Assembly: GCA_946406115.1 (NCBI GenBank)
Contig: OX291550.1
Span: 23,226,722 to 23,290,721, forward strand
DNA: 64,000 bases
From: Apoda limacodes
Taxonomy: Eukaryota; Arthropoda; Insecta; Lepidoptera; Limacodidae
Direction: 5' to 3'
Shown: piece by piece, positions 1 through 9,720 of the stretch
How the letters are laid out: each line of letters starts with the position of its first letter
Numbering within the stretch: the first letter of the stretch is position 1
The notes under the pieces: generated by a model
Database searches by the model: none
Told to the model about the DNA's origin: nothing
What the model saw: the letters and a program-made list of their open reading frames with translations, nothing else
Position numbers and translations under genes: made by a program

Positions 1-9
1 TTTTTCTTT

Positions 10-42
10 TATAGTTTACTAACATTTTGTTAGTAAACTATA
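10..42. repeat. Perfect 15-bp inverted repeat (hairpin)
   Basis: Positions 10-24 and 28-42 are exact reverse complements separated by three T residues. No element ends or coding sequence are recognised around it, so it may be a chance A+T-rich hairpin or the inner core of a foldback element cut by the window edge. Confidence 0.6.
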
Positions 43-357
43 AATAAGCTAAAAATAAGCTAAAACATTAAAATATACACAAGTTTTTAGTATTTCACGT
101 CAATATGTTTCAAAGAAAATGCGTTTCAAAGAAATAAAACGCTTGCAATATTCTGTAGCATGTATTTCAATCTTCATATTGATTCCGTACTCTTTGATAT
201 ACGATTTATATAAAATGTCGGTATTCGTAGGTACACAAACACTTACAAAAGAAAAAATGTAAACGACTGTATTGTTATTTATTTTATAATAAATACGAAC
301 TTTACGGTTCGTTATTTTTGTCGTGGAGTTTCTATTTAATCAAAATATCTCAAATAC
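43..357. other. Non-coding stretch, nothing recognised
   Basis: A+T-rich DNA without a supported open reading frame or recognisable repeat. It presumably lies in the intron upstream of the first visible exon. Confidence 0.5.
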
Positions 358-360
358 TTA

Positions 361-712
361 AGGGGATAACATAAGTGAAAGTGGCGCCCCCATTAGATTT
401 TTCAATTTGTATTCATCACATAAGGAATTTTGAAAAAGTGCTCAAATTAAAAGTTTAAAGTACAAGTAAGCTATTTTAAGAAAGTTTTAGTCGCTATATA
501 TTAGGTATGTGTAGGCTGGAAAGTTCATTTATGCTAAAAGTGGATAAACTTTCTAGCCTTCACGTCAATGATATCTAGCAAATAAAACTTTCTAAAAATT
601 GCTTACTTGTACATAAAATTTTTAATTAGCGCACTTTTTTGAAAATGAGTTTGTATTTAATGGAAATTAAGAAAATGTAGTGAGGGCGCCACTTTTACTT
701 ATGTTAGCCCCT
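361..712. mobile_element. Foldback MITE with TTA target duplication
   Basis: The element starts AGGGGATAACATAAGTG and its right end is the reverse complement of AGGGGCTAACATAAGT. The first 28 bp of both ends agree with two mismatches. The inverted similarity continues inward through GTACAAGTAAGC and AAAGTTT blocks almost to the centre near 540, so the 352-bp element is a nearly complete foldback. TTA flanks both sides (358-360 and 713-715). A 3-bp TWA duplication is characteristic of PIF/Harbinger elements, so this is probably a non-autonomous relative. No coding sequence is present. Confidence 0.75.
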
Positions 713-715
713 TTA

Positions 716-1420
716 GAGAATACGATTCGCAGGCTGAGCTGCTTCATACAAACGAATTTTTCACATATTTTTGACAGTTCCAGATAAAATACCACGAAAT
801 TTTGAAGACATGTTCTAACAATAAATATCTAGGTCTGTAGTGTGTCAGTTTTCTGTTTATTATTATTTATAATTCAAAAGTTATACATGATTATAGTTTT
901 TCAGTGGATATTTAGAGTATCTAACTGTTGACTGATAATCACATTACCCTTCCTTTGCATCGCGCAGTCAGGTAAAAATATCTAATAGCGGTGCTAGTGG
1001 ATCGCAGGGCTGGCCTTAACTAAAAAAAAAATATATTAATATTTTGTTACGATATTTATTCTAAATTCTTAAGTAAATACATTTGCTATTGAACTGTTCC
1101 AAATATCGTATTTGCTATTCTAAATATTGTTATTTTAATCTTAAACCATTATTGTGCATAAATTTATCGCGACAGCCTGTCAGATTAATGGAACACCCCA
1201 GATTATAATTTTCTCAGTAGGTAAATGGTTTCAGTTTCTAGGACGCTGCGTTGTTATGCTTCATAAGCCACTCTCAATGTGGCTCAAATTAATATTATAA
1301 GCTAGTTTGTTTTATATTATATAAAGGACGTGTGGATATAATGGAGACTTAAGCCTCTAAGTTACATATAGAGTGAAAAAATATTCGCCTTTCAGCCTTT
1401 AATAAGGCAGTGATAGTATT
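716..1420. other. Non-coding stretch, nothing recognised
   Basis: Intronic or intergenic A+T-rich sequence with no ORF, RNA gene or repeat that I can support. Confidence 0.5.
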
Positions 1421-1520
1421 TTTTAAAGCGGGCCACGCGTCTGGTGTTGTAAGCGTCGATAGGCTACAGTTAAGCGCTTAAAATCATGGTGACTGTTTTC
1501 ATGTATGCCACTTTAGTGGT
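1421..1520 (+). repeat. 3' tail of the LINE-A family
   Basis: It contains a TGTTGTAAGCGTCGATAGGC-like block, then CACTTTAGTGGTATAA. These are the end signatures also seen after the broken reverse transcriptase at 14.7 kb (there on the - strand). Only about 100 bp are kept, as expected of a 5'-truncated insertion. Confidence 0.55.
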
Positions 1521-2102
1521 ATAAACAATAATATAAATAAATTATATGATTATCAAGTGTGACAGTGGATAATTTCATCTACCACTTATATAATTAAGTA
1601 AACAAAAATCACTCGCTTATACATTTGATACTATTTTATTGTTTATACATGGTGCATAATATTAAACCTTATAATTATTTGTTACGAACATGTTACCCAG
1701 CTAAATTTCATGAAAATTGTTAGAAATAAGAATTGTTTGTTTTAAGGTATTTGATTTTGTACTTTTTTAAAGTATGAGATTTTTTATACAAACTTTATTA
1801 AATACGATTATATTTTTTTAGAGATAAACTTTGTTTTGCAATGCATGAAAACTTTAGTTATACAAATTACTAGCTTGAAATTTTAATATGCTTTTATGCA
1901 TATATATAGAGATATGATAACGCATTTTGAGGGGCAAAATGTTTATAGATATTCAAATTAATGTAAAGTACGTATGGCAAAAAAAAATCGAATTTCCTTT
2001 AAGTATTTTTTTTTTATATTCAATTGAGGATCCACCTCAAGTTTTATAATATTACTAGATTTTACGTAGTGATATGTGACCTTCATTTTCTTTATGCTGC
2101 AG
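1521..2102. other. Intron sequence upstream of the first visible exon
   Basis: A+T-rich with long T runs towards a CTTTATGCTGCAG acceptor at 2090-2102. No other feature is seen. Confidence 0.5.
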
Positions 2103-2195
2103 TGTCCAGAACAGTTCTGAAGGAGCGTTACGAAAGTGCTCCAGAAGAAGATGAAGCTACACATGGTGAATCTGAACTTGAACATGAAGATATTG
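2103..2195 (+). CDS. Internal exon of a type I membrane protein gene
   Basis: The exon follows a pyrimidine-rich acceptor ending CTGCAG at 2097-2102 and ends at a GTAAAT donor at 2196. It has 93 bases, starts with the last two bases of a codon and ends with the first base of the next, so both bordering introns are phase 1. Its 30 complete codons (residues 1-30 of the visible C-terminus) are highly acidic, with runs such as APEEDEATHGESELEHEDI, and contain no cysteine. This fits an extracellular stalk next to a membrane anchor. The reading frame continues exactly into the exons at 4916 and 5836. The start codon, signal peptide and any folded outer domains must be left of the window. I do not recognise the gene. 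Confidence 0.75.
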
Positions 2196-2469
2196 GTAAA
2201 TATTAAATTTTATTGTTTGTTTATTTTTAGTTGCTAAATTCAAGTAAATGGAAAATTAAAAAAATCTTTGAAACATTTTTTTTGTACAAAAAGCTGATTT
2301 TGGTGGCTTCTCTTTCCTTTGTTTTTTTTAATATTTTTTTAAATAAAAAAATACAGTATTTTTTTACTAAACGAATTATAAACAACGATACCCCACTGGA
2401 TGGGGCAGGTCAATATTCTTTTCGCGCCCCGTTTATGCTGTATGACTGGCTGGCTCCCCTTTAAATATT

Positions 2470-2695
2470 TTAAAATATTTTTTGAAAATTTGTATGGGAC
2501 CCAAAGTCAACAAGATGCTTATACTGTAAACATTTGAAGAATGTACCTGCAATCGTTTGGCTGTAAAACCTGTATGACAGACGATGGACAGACGGACACG
2601 TGAGTAACAGCAACAGGGCTCCGTTTAGTTTAGCAATTATTAATAACAGTGCAGGAAATAAATATAATATAGCAGCCAATTGAACGGTACCCTAA
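2470..2695 (+). repeat. Diverged relative of the GCGAGTCGG repeat family
   Basis: It has the family's characteristic late blocks in order: a GACAGACGGACACG run, a GGGCTCCG block and a closing GGTACCCTAAAT. It lacks the opening palindrome. Short open frames across it are repeat-derived. Confidence 0.4.
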
Positions 2696-2719
2696 ATACC
2701 CCGTTACAACTCCCAGTCT

Positions 2720-3010
2720 CTCTGCGGTAAAGGGGGTAAATTTCACCCTGTTGTTATCTCGCTTGAAATTAATATCTTGGTAGGGATTACGAATTCGATA
2801 AGAAAATTGTGTGATATGCTCTAGATTTTTACTGAATTCTATGCGGAGGTTAGTTGGACCTTTTTTTTCTTTATCTTATTTATAAATAGAATAGCTTATA
2901 TCGGATATTATTTATATCGGTGGTTTTGGAGGTCACTGATTACAGATTCGATGAGGAAATTTTATGGTATGCTATAGATTTATGAATATGTCAACGAATT
3001 GACTTGAAAT
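2720..3010 (-). repeat. Satellite-like repeat units, reverse orientation
   Basis: Two diverged copies of a unit carrying GATATGCTCTAGATTT / GTATGCTATAGATTT next to an ATTACGAATTCGAT-like block. The same blocks appear reverse-complemented at 3500-3720 (CTAGAGCATATCATAG and GATTCGTAATCAGCGACC). The two groups flank the SINE-like piece at 3.35 kb. Confidence 0.5.
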
Positions 3011-3339
3011 CCATATCTCATTTTTTTCAAAAACGCTGCTTACAATTCCAACGAGAAAACTGAAAAAATTAACATACAGCTACAAAACGGTGGTAAAAAA
3101 TATAAAAATTCATTACTCATTCATTCCTAAAAAAATACCTATAGATAAAATTACAAAAATCAAAATTTATAATTTTAAGTTATAATAAAGAAACGTAGTT
3201 TAATAATTGAACTTCAACTTAAAATGCAAAAAATGCTTGATAATTATCCGCAAAACCCCTAAGATATCATAGCTTTGCGAATAATGTGTACTTAACCCCC
3301 GTGAGAAGATGCGTAAAGAATAATCTATAAACTACATAC
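3011..3339. other. Non-coding stretch, nothing firm recognised
   Basis: A+T-rich intronic DNA. It may contain further decayed satellite-like units (CTTACAATTCCAACGAG resembles the neighbouring blocks) but nothing that can be delimited. Confidence 0.4.
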
Positions 3340-3485
3340 ATACGTACATAACATCACGCCTGTTTCCCATAGGGGTAGGCAGAGACCAAAGACTGCCACT
3401 TGCTACGATCCTGGCATACCTCTCTTGCCTCATCTATACGCATCAATGCTTTCATACATTTCCTACGGATCCGTGTACTCCTGAC
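3340..3485 (+). repeat. SINE-like fragment, family shared with 44.3 kb
   Basis: It carries GCCTGTTTCCCATAGGGGT, then GAGACCAAAGACTGCCACTT, then a CGCATCAATGCTTTCATAC block. The reverse complement of the last two blocks occurs at 44.27-44.35 kb, so it is a dispersed repeat and not unique intron. Confidence 0.55.
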
Positions 3486-3499
3486 CTGGCCTTTTCTGA

Positions 3500-3725
3500 T
3501 CTATAAACTATCGTAGAATATTCTCGGATTCGGAATTAGCGACCCAAAAAATCGATTTCAAGCTATTTAATTATTAAATTAGTAAAATAAAAAGGGTGCA
3601 ATTAACCCCTGTATCGAATGAAGGGGTTTTGTACCTAACTGAAAATCTAGAGCATATCATAGACTGTGTAATCGGATTCGTAATCAGCGACCCCAAAAAT
3701 CCCCGCGATAATAACTACTTGGAAA
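3500..3725 (+). repeat. Satellite-like repeat units, forward orientation
   Basis: Two diverged units share a TCGGATTCG(G/T)AAT(T/C)AGCGACC block 150 bp apart, and the second carries CTAGAGCATATCATAG. They are inverted with respect to 2720-3010. The short open frame at 3596-3784 is read through this repeat and is not taken as a gene. Confidence 0.5.
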
Positions 3726-3925
3726 TCTTAATTTTTATTTTGGACAGATTAATTAGAACATTTGAATCATACTTGTTAGTATGACAACTCGCGAAATATT
3801 ATTAATATTATGGCAGAGGTATCATATCTGGACTCAGGGTCTTGTGTTGGAGTAGGAAAGAGAAATGAGAATTAATTGGTAAGCGATTAAAAGCTACTTT
3901 TACTTGTTCAATCGATTTAAAAAAT

Positions 3926-4337
3926 CTGCCAAGTGCGAGTCGGACTCGCGCACGAAGGGTTTCGTACCATAATCTATAAAAACGGCAAAAAAGTCATGTT
4001 TGTTGTACGGTAGCTACCCTCAAATATTTGTTTTACTTTAATTTAATTATTTATTCAAGTCACTATATAACTAAATATTCTGTGAATATTTTAAGCGTCT
4101 ACCTGTCGCCGTTATCAAAATCGAGCAAAAAAATCACGTTTGTTGTATGGGAGCCCCCTTAAATATTTATTTTATTCTATTTTTTAGTATTTACTGTTAT
4201 AGCGGCAATACAAATACATCTTCTGTGAAAATTTCAACTGTCTAACTATCACGGTTCATGAGACGGACGGACAGACGAACAGCGGAGTCTTAGTAATGGG
4301 GTCCCGCTAATTACCCTTTGGGTACGGAACACTAAAA
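3926..4337 (+). repeat. GCGAGTCGG-family repeat, full-length copy
   Basis: It starts CCAAGTGCGAGTCGGACTC and continues through an ATCACGTTTGTTGTATGG block, a TATAGCGGCAATACAAATAC block, CACGGTTCATGAGA and a GACGGACGGACAGA run. It ends CTTTGGGTACGGAACAC then A residues. The same order recurs at 10.9 and 36.2 kb. There is no coding capacity. I regard it as a non-autonomous element or the 3' part of a retroelement typical of Lepidoptera. Confidence 0.8.
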
Positions 4338-4544
4338 ATTGTATCGGGGTTTTTTAAAATTTTAGACAAAATCAATAGTACCTATTTAATTGTTTTTCGC
4401 GTTTCTCATATTCTGAGCGTTAACTATTGTTTAACCGTCATGCAGTCGTGCGGAATAGAATCGACCGCGGATAACATATTTCCAGTTATAAATTTCGAGA
4501 TTCTTATCACACATGTTAGCCATTTTCATTTAGTTAGTTGCCTC
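4338..4544. other. Intronic sequence, nothing recognised
   Basis: A+T-rich DNA between the repeat and the reverse-strand reading frame. Confidence 0.4.
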
Positions 4545-4796
4545 TCATAGGTTCAATGTAAACTCAAAACAATAGATTCCCCCTTTTTGAGGGCGTTCCG
4601 TTATCGTAAATATATCTTTTGTTGTGGATGCTTTTGTTGGTTTTGCAAAGTAAACGCGCGTCTGAAGTCCGAAAAGATTCGCACGACGCAATTCGTGAAT
4701 GTGCTTTAATATGTATTTTTGTATGGATTGGTCTCCTTCATTCTTAAAGATCTTGATGTAGTCATAAAGGTTACACGCGAGCCTTGCAGTTTCCAA
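4545..4796 (-). pseudogene. Possible N-terminal remnant of a transposase-like protein
   Basis: An 83-residue reading frame lies on the reverse strand inside the intron and stays open upstream of its ATG. Its composition is protein-like: METARLACNLYDYIKIFKNE, then IQKYILKHIHELRRAN, then a basic ERPQKGG. The pattern (a helical segment with YDYIKIFKNEGD, a second helix, then a basic linker) resembles the helix-turn-helix start of insect DDE transposon proteins, but I cannot name the family from sequence alone. No catalytic domain follows. A chance reading frame is possible, so the call is tentative. Confidence 0.3.
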
Positions 4797-4915
4797 TGAC
4801 CTCGCGCCTGCTTGAGGGTTAATAAGAGGTTTGAGTCTTGTTTACAAAATAAGACAAGTAAGAATAAAATAGGTTGTATAACTTACATATCTATGTATAC
4901 ACCAATTCCAAACAG

Positions 4916-5080
4916 ATGACGGCAATGAACGGTGGTGGGGTGAATCAGCAGTACCTCCCGCCCCGGCTGTAGCTGCTGTACCCCCTCAAAGACCGTCTGT
5001 CACCACAGTAGTCAATGCTACAAGCATCGTCAGGCAAGAGGCTTCTGCTTCAACTCCAAAACAACATTTGGCTAAAGAAG
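4916..5080 (+). CDS. Internal exon of the type I membrane protein gene
   Basis: The exon is bounded by an AACAG acceptor at 4911-4915 and a strong GTAAGT donor at 5081. It is 165 bases long, phase 1 on both sides, and encodes residues 31-85 of the visible C-terminus. The chain begins DDGNERWWGES, passes into a proline/alanine-rich stretch (VPPAPAVAAVPPQRP) and then a serine/threonine-rich stretch with one N-glycosylation sequon (N64-A-T). It ends QHLAKE just before the membrane helix encoded by the next exon. No cysteines are present, so this is a flexible extracellular stalk. Because the exon is symmetrical it could be skipped without changing frame, which is an inference only. Confidence 0.8.
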
Positions 5081-5218
5081 GTAAGTTTACACTGAGGAAG
5101 TAAATTAGAATTACGAAAGTTACGTAAGGTAGGTATAGCTTAATTTACAGGTTACAAAATGTTGCTTTACATACGAATATATTAATGATATATTTCTTAA
5201 ATAGGAAATAATACAATA

Positions 5219-5290
5219 GAACAGGAATCGAACCTGCGAACTTTGTCTAACAAACTGGATCACCCGTCTTGCCATCTAGCCCATATATAC
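5219..5290 (-). repeat. tRNA-like SINE fragment
   Basis: The reverse strand reads GGGCTAGATGGCAAGACGG at the start and CAGGTTCGATTCCTG at the end, the second matching a tRNA B box. Pairing is too poor for a working tRNA, so it is best seen as a SINE head or tRNA pseudogene. Confidence 0.4.
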
Positions 5291-5394
5291 TTATACGATC
5301 AGAGGGCTGACTCCATAGACATAGAGAACTGAACAGCGCCTTTCCTAGCAAACGTATGGCGATCTTAAAAAACAAAACATTAAACCCAAATTGC

Positions 5395-5706
5395 AATAAC
5401 ATCCTTATTCCTTATCAGCCTCATACATCCCCACTGTTGGGGCATGGCCTACCCTTACCGAGGTTCATTTGGGCTATGGTCCACACGCGGGCTCATTGCG
5501 GATCGGGTACTTCACATAAGTCTTTTTTCTTTGACGTACGCAGGTTTCTTCACGATGTTTTTCTTCACCGAAAAGCCAGTGGTGTGAAAAATCAATGTCA
5601 TTGAGAAATTAAGTAAAAGACTCATTGGTACAGGCTGGTCTCGAACCTCCGCCCCTTAGTACACAGAGTAAATCGAAACCCCTCGGCCACAACCGACTTT
5701 GGACTT
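5395..5706 (-). mobile_element. tRNA-derived SINE, family D
   Basis: Read on the reverse strand, the element begins with an A-box-like GTGGCCGAGGGGTTT and a B-box-like GAGGTTCGAGACC, about 40 bp apart. A body follows with TTTTCGGTGAAGAAAA, a CACGATG block and CCCCAACAGTGGGGA at the far end. A second copy with the same order lies at 20.25 kb. The reading frame at 5356-5604 is a shadow of this repeat. Confidence 0.75.
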
Positions 5707-5835
5707 TCCAATTACATCTAGCTATGAGTAATCTTAATCTTTGGTTTTAAAGTATAAAACGATATAGTCATGGCTTCCATTAAACCTTCACGCTATTAGT
5801 TATTCAAAGGTCATTTACGTCTCCTTTCTTTACAG

Positions 5836-6353
5836 ATCAAATAGACATACTCTATATTTACATCGTAGCTGGAGTTGGCGCCGTCATTTTACTTTGCATC
5901 ACAATCGCCATCATTCGCTCCTTAATGCATAAACAACATACGGAACAACCTAAAGGCCCAGACGTCTCCGCTACAACAGAAATACCAAACGGTTTCAACG
6001 ACAGCATTTCCGAAGTGGACAACGATATTAATATCACAAGTCTCTCAGGACCAATAGATTCTGTTGATTCTGGATACAAGCCAGAAATGCATTTTTCAGA
6101 TGTTGCTGTCAGTCCTAATATCAATCGATATGTCGGACGACCAGTGCCTAATACGTATCCACACGTCAGTACTAATATGTACGGACAGGTTTCAGAATTC
6201 CCAATAGAAATGCCACTTCGAACGATGCCGCATGGTACGTTGGGCCGTGGTGTTGCGGTGAAAACTCTACCTAGAGTACAAGTGCAATCTGAAACGGACC
6301 CTAACACAAGGAGTTTATATCGATATTCAAATGCTCAATATTACTTTGGGTGA
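5836..6353 (+). CDS. Last coding exon: membrane helix and cytoplasmic tail
   Basis: The exon follows a TTTCTTTACAG acceptor, continues the phase 1 frame and ends at TGA 6351-6353. It encodes residues 86-257 of the visible C-terminus. Residues 90-112 (ILYIYIVAGVGAVILLCITI, then AII) form one clear transmembrane helix. RSLMHKQH follows it; these basic residues are expected on the cytoplasmic side, which gives type I topology. The 145-residue tail has no recognised domain but several tyrosines (DSGYKP, NRYVGR, NTYPH, NMYGQV) and ends SLYRYSNAQYYFG. These could be adaptor or phosphorylation sites, though none matches a motif I can name. The length and single TM suit a receptor or adhesion protein, but I do not recognise the family. 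The ATG at 5925 opening a 142-residue frame is internal and not the start. Confidence 0.85.
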
Positions 6354-7003
6354 CAACAGGAGAAAGAGCAGTGTAATAGCGTATCGAGGACTTATTGTTT
6401 TTAATAGATTATTAAATGGAATTGAATGTAAATAAATATGTGAACAGTTCTAGAAATAGTGTTTGTTATGTCCTAAATTAAAATACGAAAACTGTGATAT
6501 TAATTCAAATTTTCTTATAATAAAAATATGATCGTTAATTAAACTATGGACACAAATTGTTTAATATTTTAATATCATCTATGAACTAGATAAAAAGGGC
6601 CTTAGAGTTAATTGTTTGTGTTACAGATTGATTCGATTATTAAGTATATATAAGTATACATATATGTATATATAATTAAATTACTTGATTATTTAGGGCT
6701 ACTTTAATGTCTGTCATTTTGTTTTAATTAACATCTCTGTCGTAGATTGAAACAACCTTGTTAGCTCTTAAAATAATAGTATTCATTTCTTTTTGCAGTG
6801 CAATACATAGCTGTGTATTAGTTTTTTCCTCATTAACCTTTTAGTGTTTAGTTAACCTAGCAAACAGACAGAAAGAAGGACCTACTTTTCCATTTATAAT
6901 ATTAATATCCTTAAATTTAGCAAGGAGTTTTTTGTGTATTTATTTATATTTTATTGAGAGGAGTCCTGTTTTTAAATACCGATTTCTAGATTGATGAAAT
7001 AAA
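6354..7003 (+). other. 3' untranslated region and candidate polyadenylation signals
   Basis: AATAAA occurs at 6431-6436, 6519-6524 and 6998-7003, all downstream of the stop codon in A+T-rich sequence. The last is followed by a T-rich stretch with TTTTATTGTCTGTGCC. Which site is used cannot be decided from sequence. Confidence 0.5.
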
Positions 7004-7620
7004 GTTGTATATGCCGTGGCTTATCTTTTTACTTTTAAGTTTTATTGTCTGTGCCAATTCATATTGTTTTTTATTATTATGTTTATTAAAACTGTTTCTG
7101 CCCAACAAGCAATTTTCACTCTTACACGTGGTGGTAATAAGCTTTTGCTGGAAGTATCATAAATATTGACATTTCATATTTTTCTTCTGCTTACACCACA
7201 GTTTAAAAGGTGTCTATTTGCAACAATACGCAGAACAGACATAAGTTTTAATAAAGTTTTTTTTTGGATAAATCACTTACTATTTGGATGACAGACAGAT
7301 TAAATTCCTTCAGACTATAAATACCGTGATGTTGACCTAATTACTGCAAGAATATAAGAAAAAAATACTATCAAGCCCCAAGACCGTGCGAAAGAAATGT
7401 TTTTATATTTAAGTATTTGTCGAATAGGTATTTTTAAATGACTGATAAATAAGCCTACTAAATCATGATAGAGAATAGGTTTAGACACAAAATAATAAAA
7501 TAATAATAGATAGTTACTGATTTGTTTAAATAAACCTTTATGTTGTACGTCACTTCAACAATAAAAGGATTCTGAGATTCAATTTATGTGGTTTTATTTT
7601 ACTGTCAAATATTTATTTCG
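7004..7620. other. Intergenic stretch, nothing recognised
   Basis: A+T-rich. It could still be 3' untranslated sequence if a distal signal is used (another AATAAA lies near 7560). Confidence 0.4.
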
Positions 7621-7669
7621 AGGAGATCGTGGCTTCGTGATTTGTCATTGAATAGAGAGTTTTTCTAGC

Positions 7670-7960
7670 GGCATCTTTTTTTGATACCCAGTATGGTCCC
7701 AAATACCATGGCCAAAGTCGTTTATCATCGTTTTACAGCCAAAACTTTAAGCTAAAGTTCACCACGCTTATCCAGTGGTGAGAAGGCCACTTGACAGTTT
7801 TCTAACTTCCCATAAGGCCTCTGACTTGGCTTAGTGACTGCTGTTAAACGATATCAGCTACGACCTTCGGCTTGGTGTACCCTTCAGAACATGGAACACC
7901 TGATAGTACGAGAGACGACAACCAAAATCGTCTATCATCGTTCTACGGCCAAAAGTAGCA
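7670..7960. repeat. Pair of diverged direct repeats
   Basis: The block CCAAAGTCGTTTATCATCG TTTTACAGCC AAAA near 7712 recurs as CCAAAATCGTCTATCATCG TTCTACGGCC AAAA near 7921, about 210 bp apart. Between them lies a less A+T-rich segment with no open frame. The element type is unknown. Confidence 0.5.
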
Positions 7961-8109
7961 GCGTGCGTGAATGCTGAAGGTAACTTTCTTCCTCCCGCGA
8001 TAATTTATAAAGTATAAAATCTTATGCAGGAATACAAATAAGGAGTGTCACCTGGCAGTTAAGTATTTAACTGTCAAAAGTCAGCATATATTAATAATAT
8101 CGTTTTCAA

Positions 8110-8440
8110 ATGGATCACAGAGCATTTTTATCTCCGGGAAACTGTGCTTATTTTAGACGACCATACTTCTCATTTACTTCTCACCATCTCTCATTACTCT
8201 CATTACGACAAATTTTGTGAGGTACATTCATTATTTTATTGTATTTACCAAGTCATACCTCTCATTATGTTCAACATTTAGACAGATCCGTTTACAAATC
8301 AGTAAAGGCTTCTTATTTAAGCACAATTCACGAACAAAATGCCAACAAAATATGTAATGCCTTCAATTTGCAAAAATTTAAAATACTGCTTGGAATAATG
8401 CAGAAACACGTCAAAATAGCATATCTGCTTTCTGTGTAAC
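8110..8440 (+). pseudogene. Decayed pogo/jerky-type DDE transposase
   Basis: Across frameshifts and stops, the + strand reads a LILDDHTSH-like motif at about 8150-8180 and then LPSHTSHYVQHLDRSVYKS at 8242-8300. In pogo/Tigger/jerky transposases (DDE_1 endonucleases) the equivalents are LxLDxHxSH and LPPHTSHxLQPLD, which carry the second and third catalytic aspartates. Both aspartates can still be seen. The segment between them and everything N-terminal is broken or missing, so there is no functional protein. The following reading frame (8486-8686) may be C-terminal debris of the same element. Confidence 0.55.
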
Positions 8441-9655
8441 TGGAATTTTTAGTTTAATAGAGAAATAGGTTCCCAATTATGCTTTTTGAATTATTTTACT
8501 GAATCTAATGCCCTGTGCCAATCTGGTGCAGAAATCTCCGAGAATTCCACGAAAATTCAGGTATATGAAGTTAACGTAGTCAGCCAAAAATGTGTCAAGG
8601 GAAATTTTGATAAGGATAAAAATAAAATATTAAGATCACTTCTCTTCTACGACAGCGACGCAAAAAAAGTAATTAAAATCTTATAAAACAAAAAGGTAAC
8701 TTGTCAAAACAATAAGAAAAATGACGTTAAAGCCAATAAAGAACCTACAAATATTGAAACTTATGGAAAAATAAAAATTATTTAAGATGTATTTCTAACG
8801 TCTCCTTTGAAATTACACATGCACTAAATTTTAAGCCAATCGACACAAATAGCAGTCTGACACCCTCTACATCTTCCGTTATTACTACAAATTTAAAAAA
8901 AATGAAAATACACTAACCTAATTATCGCTTGAAATTTAATTTTGTCTGTGACTAACATAGAGGGCACTACGAGCAACAAAGAAAAACACGCTGATATTTG
9001 GACGTTGAAAGCGAAGTTAGACGCATTGAAAAATAAAGGATAATAAAAAGAACTAAGAGTTCAATTAAAAAAACCAAAGAAAAAACACTAGAAGAAATCT
9101 GCGATGAGTTGATGGAAGCAAGGAAGTGAGCAAACCCAAAAAAGTTCCAGAGACGAGGAAAATATGTCTTTGCACGATTCTTCAGATTTGTAGGACGAAG
9201 TAAAATATGTGAGTATACCAAATGTGAAACATCGTTTCAAGGTAATTTTGAGTAACAATTGGTTACTTAGGAGTAAAATTAATTATTTTAACAAAAAACT
9301 CGTATTTATTTGTGCCAAAACATTTTAAAATGGAAAAAAAAAACATTTATTATATTTACTTAAGTGAAACTAGAAAAATGGTAGGCATTACTAAATATTG
9401 TTTAAAACCTTTGAGTAAACTGAAAACTGCTATCCTGCAAAATGATTATTCCAAAATATATTTTATCCAAGAGTCAAGAATGCAGGAATAATAAATCTTT
9501 CTGTGTAAACAAAGAAAATGTGTGAACACTTGTGGCACATTTCTCACAGACAACGAGTATGCGACTTGAGGCTGATTTATGTGGACAATGTATAAGCTAT
9601 TTCTTAGAATACTGATTCGACTTCTTCGGAGAGAAATACAGAAACGAATCAATGA
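8441..9655. other. Probable decayed transposon interior and unassigned sequence
   Basis: The + strand has several lysine-rich open stretches (8486-8686, about 8950-9200) interrupted by stops. They could be the C-terminal part of the transposase at 8.1 kb, but no motif supports this. Nothing else is recognised. Confidence 0.3.
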
Positions 9656-9675
9656 GAATTACATTCTTATTAAAA

Positions 9676-9720
9676 AAAAACAGGTTGCTCTCCGGGGGTG
9701 CCGGCAGAAGTGAAAACTTT
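9676..9720 (+). repeat. Short repeat shared with 32.1 kb
   Basis: TCTCCGGGGGTGCCGGCAGA followed by AGTGAAAACTTT matches, in reverse complement, CTTCTGCCGGCACTCCCGGA at about 32,123-32,143. It is a dispersed repeat end. Confidence 0.5.

Larger units (their letters stand above)
2196..4915 (+). other. Phase 1 intron
   Basis: It runs from GTAAAT at 2196 to CCAAACAG at 4908-4915 and interrupts a codon after its first base. It is filled with repeats: a diverged GCGAGTCGG-family relative, inverted satellite-like units, a SINE-like fragment, a full GCGAGTCGG-family copy and a possible transposase remnant on the - strand. Confidence 0.75.
5081..5835 (+). other. Phase 1 intron
   Basis: It runs from GTAAGT at 5081 to CTTTCTTTACAG at 5824-5835. 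It contains a short tRNA-like segment and a reverse-oriented tRNA-derived SINE. Confidence 0.8.

Noticed and set aside
5356..5604. 82-codon forward frame in the intron
   Set aside because: It lies within the reverse-oriented tRNA-derived SINE that recurs at 20.25 kb.
5858..6307. 149-codon reverse frame
   Set aside because: It is antisense to the well-supported last exon and arises from that exon's codon pattern.
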